Shown: positions 59,165 through 64,000 of the stretch, in pieces | How positions within the stretch are numbered: the first letter of the stretch is position 1 | Layout of the letters: every line of letters starts with the position of its first letter | Assembly (NCBI RefSeq): GCF_023159225.1 | Contig: NC_063184.1 | Coordinates: 17,845,528-17,909,527, forward strand | Direction: 5' to 3' | DNA: 64,000 nt | Source: Perognathus longimembris pacificus | Taxonomy: Eukaryota; Chordata; Mammalia; Rodentia; Heteromyidae | Program-made: the position numbers and the translations under genes | Notes under the pieces: model-generated | Told to the model about the DNA's origin: nothing | Seen by the model: only the letters and a program-made list of their open reading frames with translations | Databases searched by the model: none

Positions 59165-61716
59165 ATTTTTAAAAATGTATTAATTATCTATCTAGTTGGA
59201 TGTTGGACATTAACTTTCTCTGATAAACATGACACTTTAAATGTCGTTGCTTGAAAACTTTTTAGAATAAATACCCCGTCTGATGTATTCCTATAGTTTT
59301 GGTGTAATAGATAGGTTGTTAGTCTGTCCCCCCTCCCCTCCCACCACCCCAAAATTGGGTCTTCGATTTCTTAAACCACTGTTATGTCAGGAAACATCAT
59401 AGTTCTTAATTTAAAACTACCTTCCACCATTGTACAGCTATGTCTTTCCCTGAAAATCAGAGCAAGTTACCTATAGTTATGTGTGTGTATGTTTATATAC
59501 ATGTAGTAATTTCCTTACAATATAAAAACCAGAATTGCAGAATATCTTTCTGCCTGTTTTTTTCTTTTTCTTTCCTGAATTGGGTAATAATAGTAATGGG
59601 AGCATCACAATACTTTTTTTCCAAAGACATTCTGATAACATTAACTATTGCATATTGGGTGGTTACTATATATCAGCCTTTACCCTAAGTGCTTTTACAC
59701 TTATTAACTTAATTATAATACCATGAATATAGTCTTTTCATACTTGTTTTTTTAAATTTTTACTCTTTGCTGAACACTGAGCTTAAAGTTGATGTGAAAA
59801 TGACACAGGTTTCTCCAGAAACTTCCATTATAGAGCTAAGAATGGAGAAAGAAAAGCAGAATATAGAACTAGTTATTGGTGACCACTTAGAGCCGTGGCA
59901 TTAGCGTACTCACCACAATCCTGGTTGTGAATTCTGAGCTTCTTCTCTCATCTTTATTTGTCTTCTTGCTCTGACTGTTCTTTTTGGTAATGTGATTGGA
60001 ACCCACACTTTACTGTATTGGTTGCCCCCTTTGCTGTCTCTAAAATTTTATCAATTCAAGACCTGGTCATCCATTGTTCTCACTATTTAAAAGATATTCT
60101 TTTGTCCATTCTTTGTCAGATTAAGAGTCACTTCCTTTAGAAGCCATTTCTCACTGTCATATTCTTCCTCCATTGGTCTCAAAAGCATGTGAGTGAGCCT
60201 CAAGGACTTCCACTGTTAAACCTCATGCTGAATGCCCTCAGAGCAGAAGTTGTAGCTCCATTTCTCCTGGAATTATTTGGTTTTTTGATTGTCTTCCCCC
60301 TTGGATCATGAACACAGGAGGTACATGGGTATTATAATCCTACTCGGTGCATGAGAAGATTAATATCCCATATACACAGCATAGTTCCTAGCATATATCA
60401 TCAACCCAGAATAAACATGTATTGAATAAAATCTTTATTCAAAAGAGGGAAAATTCATTCATACCATGTAATAATACATTAGCTTGTGAAAACTGTTTTA
60501 TTCAAAAAAACTGTTGTACTTCAGTCAGTTTTCAAAGGAGCTGTTGTTAATCATTCCTGTGTCAGATGTGTTTTTTGTGTAATGCAATTCACTGATATTT
60601 CATTTTCTCTCTGAGTTGCTTTCTATAGGGCCCTACAAGTCAGTATAATGGGATAGGAGTGTGCACATACATGTTATTTCATTGGTAGCTATCTGATGAG
60701 GCCTCAGGGCAGTGGCTGATGATCCCGACATGTTTCTGTAACTTCACACCTTCTCCCCATCAGTGGTCTGAATGGGACATCTAGAAGTGCGAATCTGGAG
60801 CTTTGTCCTACACCCACACATAATTAGGCTATTTGAAGACGAGTTAATCATATTCCCTTTATGACAAAGGAAATTATTATCAGCAATATTGAATAATTTG
60901 TATTTATTATCTCCTTTCACACTTCCTAGTGGGAAGATACTGTTTACGTGTGTGTGTGATACATGTAACTACTCTCTTAAACCTTTTCACTAGGTGAACT
61001 TGGCTTGGATTGCCAGACCCAGTATGGACTATGTTACCAACTCTTATTAAACCATCTCTGAGTCTTCTCAGTGTAGTCAGTGTAGTCTTTGTTATCCTGA
61101 CCTTGAAGTTACCTTGAGATTTTATTAGGTCATTTTTTAGTAATAGGTTTTAATCTTATCCCTTAAGCTACAGTTGGTGGTAGAGAGTTAATAATCTTAA
61201 GTGAGAGAGATTAAGTACTCAGTGTCTAATAATTAATTTTATCTTGCTATAACAGTCATCACTTATGGAAGACCTCATGTGGACTTATAACTTCATTAAA
61301 ATGTATTTGCTTCATAATTCAGCTTTTGTTTTTGTAGTTATGTAACTTATAAAGCATAAAGGTATAAAGAAGTATGCAACTGTTACTTTTCTTTTAATGA
61401 TCTTTTTTAAAGTCTTTTGTTGCTTTACATATTTTAGTAATTTAACACAAAGAATATGAGCATGGGGACTAGTGAGTGATCTTCAAGTTCTGGAGAAAAG
61501 TAAATACAGGAGGTAAGAAACTATGAAAACTGGCAGGAATTATTGATTGTAATTTTATGTAAGACATTCATTCAGTGGACTTGTTAGGGGATGAAGTTGT
61601 TTTACCTCTGGTGGACATATTAGACACATATGAATATAATTCAGGTACTTTATAAATTCCACATTACCATTTGGGAATGCATATAGTCACAAATACATTT
61701 TTAAAAGTACTTTTGT
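59165..61716. other. Unique intron with weak MIR/L2 relics
   Basis: A reverse MIR-like end at about 59655-59735 (ggtggttactatatatcagc ... gtgcttttacacttattaac) and an L2/MIR-like stretch at about 60270-60430. No exon recognised. Confidence 0.4.
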
Positions 61717-61717
61717 T

Positions 61718-61920
61718 GGGGCTGGGAATATGGCCTAGTGGTAGAGTGCTTACATGAAGCCCTGGGTTCGATTGCTCAGCACCACATATGTAGCAAAAGC
61801 TAGAAGTGGTGCTGTGGCTCAAGTGGTAGAGTGCTAGCTTTGAGCAAAAGAGAAGCCAGGGACATTGCTCAGGCCCTGAATTCAAGCCCCAGGACTGGCA
61901 AAAAAAAAAAAAAAAAAAAA
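61718..61920 (+). mobile_element. IDL-Geo SINE
   Basis: 'ggggctgggaatatggccta' to 'gccccaggactggc' and a pure A-tail of 21. A short deletion in the left monomer removes the cctcgtat segment after gtgctt. Near-perfect duplication ttaaaagtac(t/c)ttt at about 61701-61714 and 61929-61942. Confidence 0.93.
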
Positions 61921-61944
61921 GGGCTTTCTTAAAAGTACCTTTGT

Positions 61945-62835
61945 CTACTTTGTCCGAGCAGAGCACATGAACCACCTTACTGGAGAGACATTTGTTTATG
62001 TTGCTCTTTGTTGTTTTGTTCACTTGCATTATATACTATGTAATTAGGCCATCCTCTAGTTTGTGAGCATATGACCAGTGCAGTTTGTCACGTGGTTCCA
62101 TTTTATTCTTTTGGGATCATGTTAAATGGGTTGTGTTTAGTTTGAGGCAGTGTTTGTATCTCTGGTTAATCTTGTGTGGTTTTTATTGGACAAACCATTT
62201 GGCTTTGGAATTTAGCTGCTCCTTACCTTTCATTCAGTGCCTCTTTCAAAATGTTGACAAAAACACAGGGAGAAATGAGTGAGCAAAAACACGCTGTTTA
62301 AAAAAAAGTATTGCTTATATTCTGTTTCCAAGTGATTTCATGATTCCTTATCCGTTCTCCAAATCACCATTCTTCAGAAAGCAGCTCCCTTTCCCTGTGC
62401 CTTTGTCCTTTATGCCGGTTAATCTTTCTGTTCTTTGTGGTTCAGGCCAAATGAACAATAAAACCTTAAGATTAGATATCCTGGAAATACTGCGAAGAGA
62501 CTAGACTAATGCATTATTGCCACAACTTAGTAGAGTCCTTCTGAAAACAGTAGTAATGCTTCTTTTTGTTGTTGTTCCTCTCCTGAGTTTTCTTTCTAAA
62601 TCATCTTTATTGGAGGTTCAGGATGATTCTAGCTTAGACAGTAAAATTTGGCCAGCATAAAGATTTAAACAGTTTGGATGTTTTCCAGCCCCAGGAAAGA
62701 CAGCATAAAACCTGATATTTTCCAGGTATCCCATTACTAAGGGAATCGGATATATATCGCCAGAACCACACTTGTTAACAATAAGAATAAAGGATAAAGG
62801 ACAGCATAATAAATTATAATTTTTGTGTGCTTGTG
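61945..62835. other. Unique intron, nothing recognised
   Basis: No SINE, simple repeat or exon that I can support. Confidence 0.5.
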
Positions 62836-62837
62836 TG

Positions 62838-63064
62838 TGCCAGTCTTAGGGTTTGAACTCAGAGCCTGGGAACTGTCCCTGACTTTTCTGCTCAAGGCTA
62901 GTTTTCTACCACTTAAGCCACAGCTCTACCTCTGGCTTTTTGGTAGTTAATTGGAGGTAAGAGTCTCATGGACATTCTTGCCTAGGCAGACTTTGAACCA
63001 CAGTCTTCAGACCTCAGCCTCCTGAGTAGCTAGGATGAGAGGAATGAGCCACTGGTGTGCTGCA
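62838..63064 (-). mobile_element. B1-like/Geo chimeric SINE, reverse, best preserved copy
   Basis: Geo: 'gccagtcttagggtttgaac', 'ctgctcaaggctagttttct', 'accacttaagccacagctct'. Linker: 'ctttttggtagttaattgga', 'ggtaagagtctcatgg'. B1-like: 'ggcagactttgaaccacagt', 'ctcagcctcctgagtagcta', 'ggaatgagccactggtg'. Confidence 0.8.
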
Positions 63065-63257
63065 TAAACTAAATTTTATGTATACTTGTGCATCATCTAT
63101 TTTTCTATCTAATGAATAGTGATTGCTTGTTGGCCTCCAAAAACTAATACATGAAGAATTTCAAGAGGAATTTCCTTTTTTCCACAGGCCTCTGAAGTCA
63201 TTTTGTTTTATGTTTTATTGATTAAGATAGAATCATTTTAGTTAAAAATACTTTCTA

Positions 63258-63471
63258 GGGGCTGGGAATATGGCCTACTGGCAAGAGTGCTTGCCTCGTA
63301 TATATGAAGCCCTGGGTTCGATTCCCCAGCACCACATACATAGAAAACGGCCAGAAGTGGTGCTGTGGCTCAAGTGGCAGAGTGCTAGCCTTGAACAAAA
63401 AGAATCCAGGGACAGTGCTCAGGCCCTGAGTCCAAGGCCCAGGACTGGCAAAGAAAAAACAAAACAAAAGA
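63258..63471 (+). mobile_element. IDL-Geo SINE
   Basis: 'ggggctgggaatatggccta', 'gggttcgattccccagcacc', then Geo 'ggccagaagtggtgctgtgg' to 'ggcccaggactggcaaagaa' and an A-rich tail. The left monomer has an intact B-box-like gggttcgattcc. No clear flanking duplication. Confidence 0.92.
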
Positions 63472-63474
63472 AAA

Positions 63475-64000
63475 TTCAGAAAATGCGTTCTAATTTAATA
63501 ATCAAGTGTTGGGCATTGAAGGAAATAGGAAAAGAGAAGGAGGGACATCATAGATATGGCAGTCATTTATGCTTATTGATTTATGATGTGAATGAAGAAC
63601 TTTATGTAAAATATATTAATTTTTCTGCTTGCTCCTTTGCCCTTTCAGGGCAAAATTGCTAATTACTGTATCAGGACACAGAGACAATCTTAATTGAGAG
63701 ATAGCTTTTAGATGGAGACAGTCCTCTGTCCTGTGCCAGTTATAGCACCCTTCTTACTATTTTCTTATGTGTAGCTGACCTGATATTCTCATTTGGTGAA
63801 GTGTGAAGAGTGATTAGAGGAAGATAGTTGAATAGCATTTCTGAATATCTGTTCCACTTATATGAAACTCTTACACAGTGTCTTAATAGACACAGCATAC
63901 AGTAAAGCCAAGGTGAGTTAGATGATAATTTTGTTAAGTGGAGTCTTTGTCTTTTTGAACACCAGAGTTGACAATTGAATTAATGAATCCTGTCAGTTTG
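63475..64000. other. Unique intron to the window end
   Basis: No repeat or exon recognised. PPP3CA exon 2 is not reached. Confidence 0.5.

Larger units (their letters stand above)
3395..64000 (+). other. PPP3CA: PPP3CA intron 1 (5' part)
   Basis: It starts with the donor gtaagc at 3395. No downstream segment encodes the expected exon 2 peptide (AVPFPPSHRL and following), so the whole remaining 60.6 kb is read as intron. This fits the known large size of the first intron in mammalian PPP3CA. Content is AT-rich unique sequence, SINEs, MIR/L2 relics, microsatellites and an snRNA pseudogene. Confidence 0.88.

Overview
The window is nuclear DNA of a placental mammal, almost certainly a geomyoid rodent (kangaroo rat, pocket mouse or pocket gopher group). 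It carries mammalian MIR and L2 relics throughout, a classic CpG-island promoter, and many dimeric SINEs. Each young dimer joins an ID-like left monomer to a right monomer ending in 'ccaggactggc' plus an A-tail. This matches what I remember of the IDL-Geo SINE family reported from Geomyoidea; I could not run a database search to confirm the taxon.

Layout. Positions 1-1690 are upstream flank, with a Z-DNA-prone TG/CG run next to a GA tract. Positions 1690-4430 are a GC-rich CpG island with GC boxes, a CCAAT box and several CGG/GGA/GCA triplet tracts. Inside it lies the only protein-coding exon I can support: exon 1 of PPP3CA (calcineurin A alpha), coding 3337-3394 on the + strand and ending at a splice donor (gtaagc). 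Everything from 3395 to 64000 reads as the start of the very long first intron. I see no second exon.

The intron is AT-rich and ordinary in kind: about fifteen IDL-Geo SINEs (most with target-site duplications), one young ID monomer, four members of a B1-like/Geo chimeric SINE family, older B1/ID-type composites, MIR and L2 fragments, three copies of an unidentified repeat 3' end, microsatellites, and a truncated U2 snRNA pseudogene at about 38388-38530 (minus). A few unique stretches look like conserved regulatory DNA but need alignment to prove.

I found no operon, CRISPR, virus, toxin or new enzyme system. The most interesting points are the structure of the SINEs (Geo looks ID/tRNA-derived; the B1-Geo chimera; a SINE duplicated within its own target site), the unusual PPP3CA leader (a start-stop uORF and a glycine-coding triplet tract in frame with the main ORF), and some sharp candidate binding sites in intron 1.
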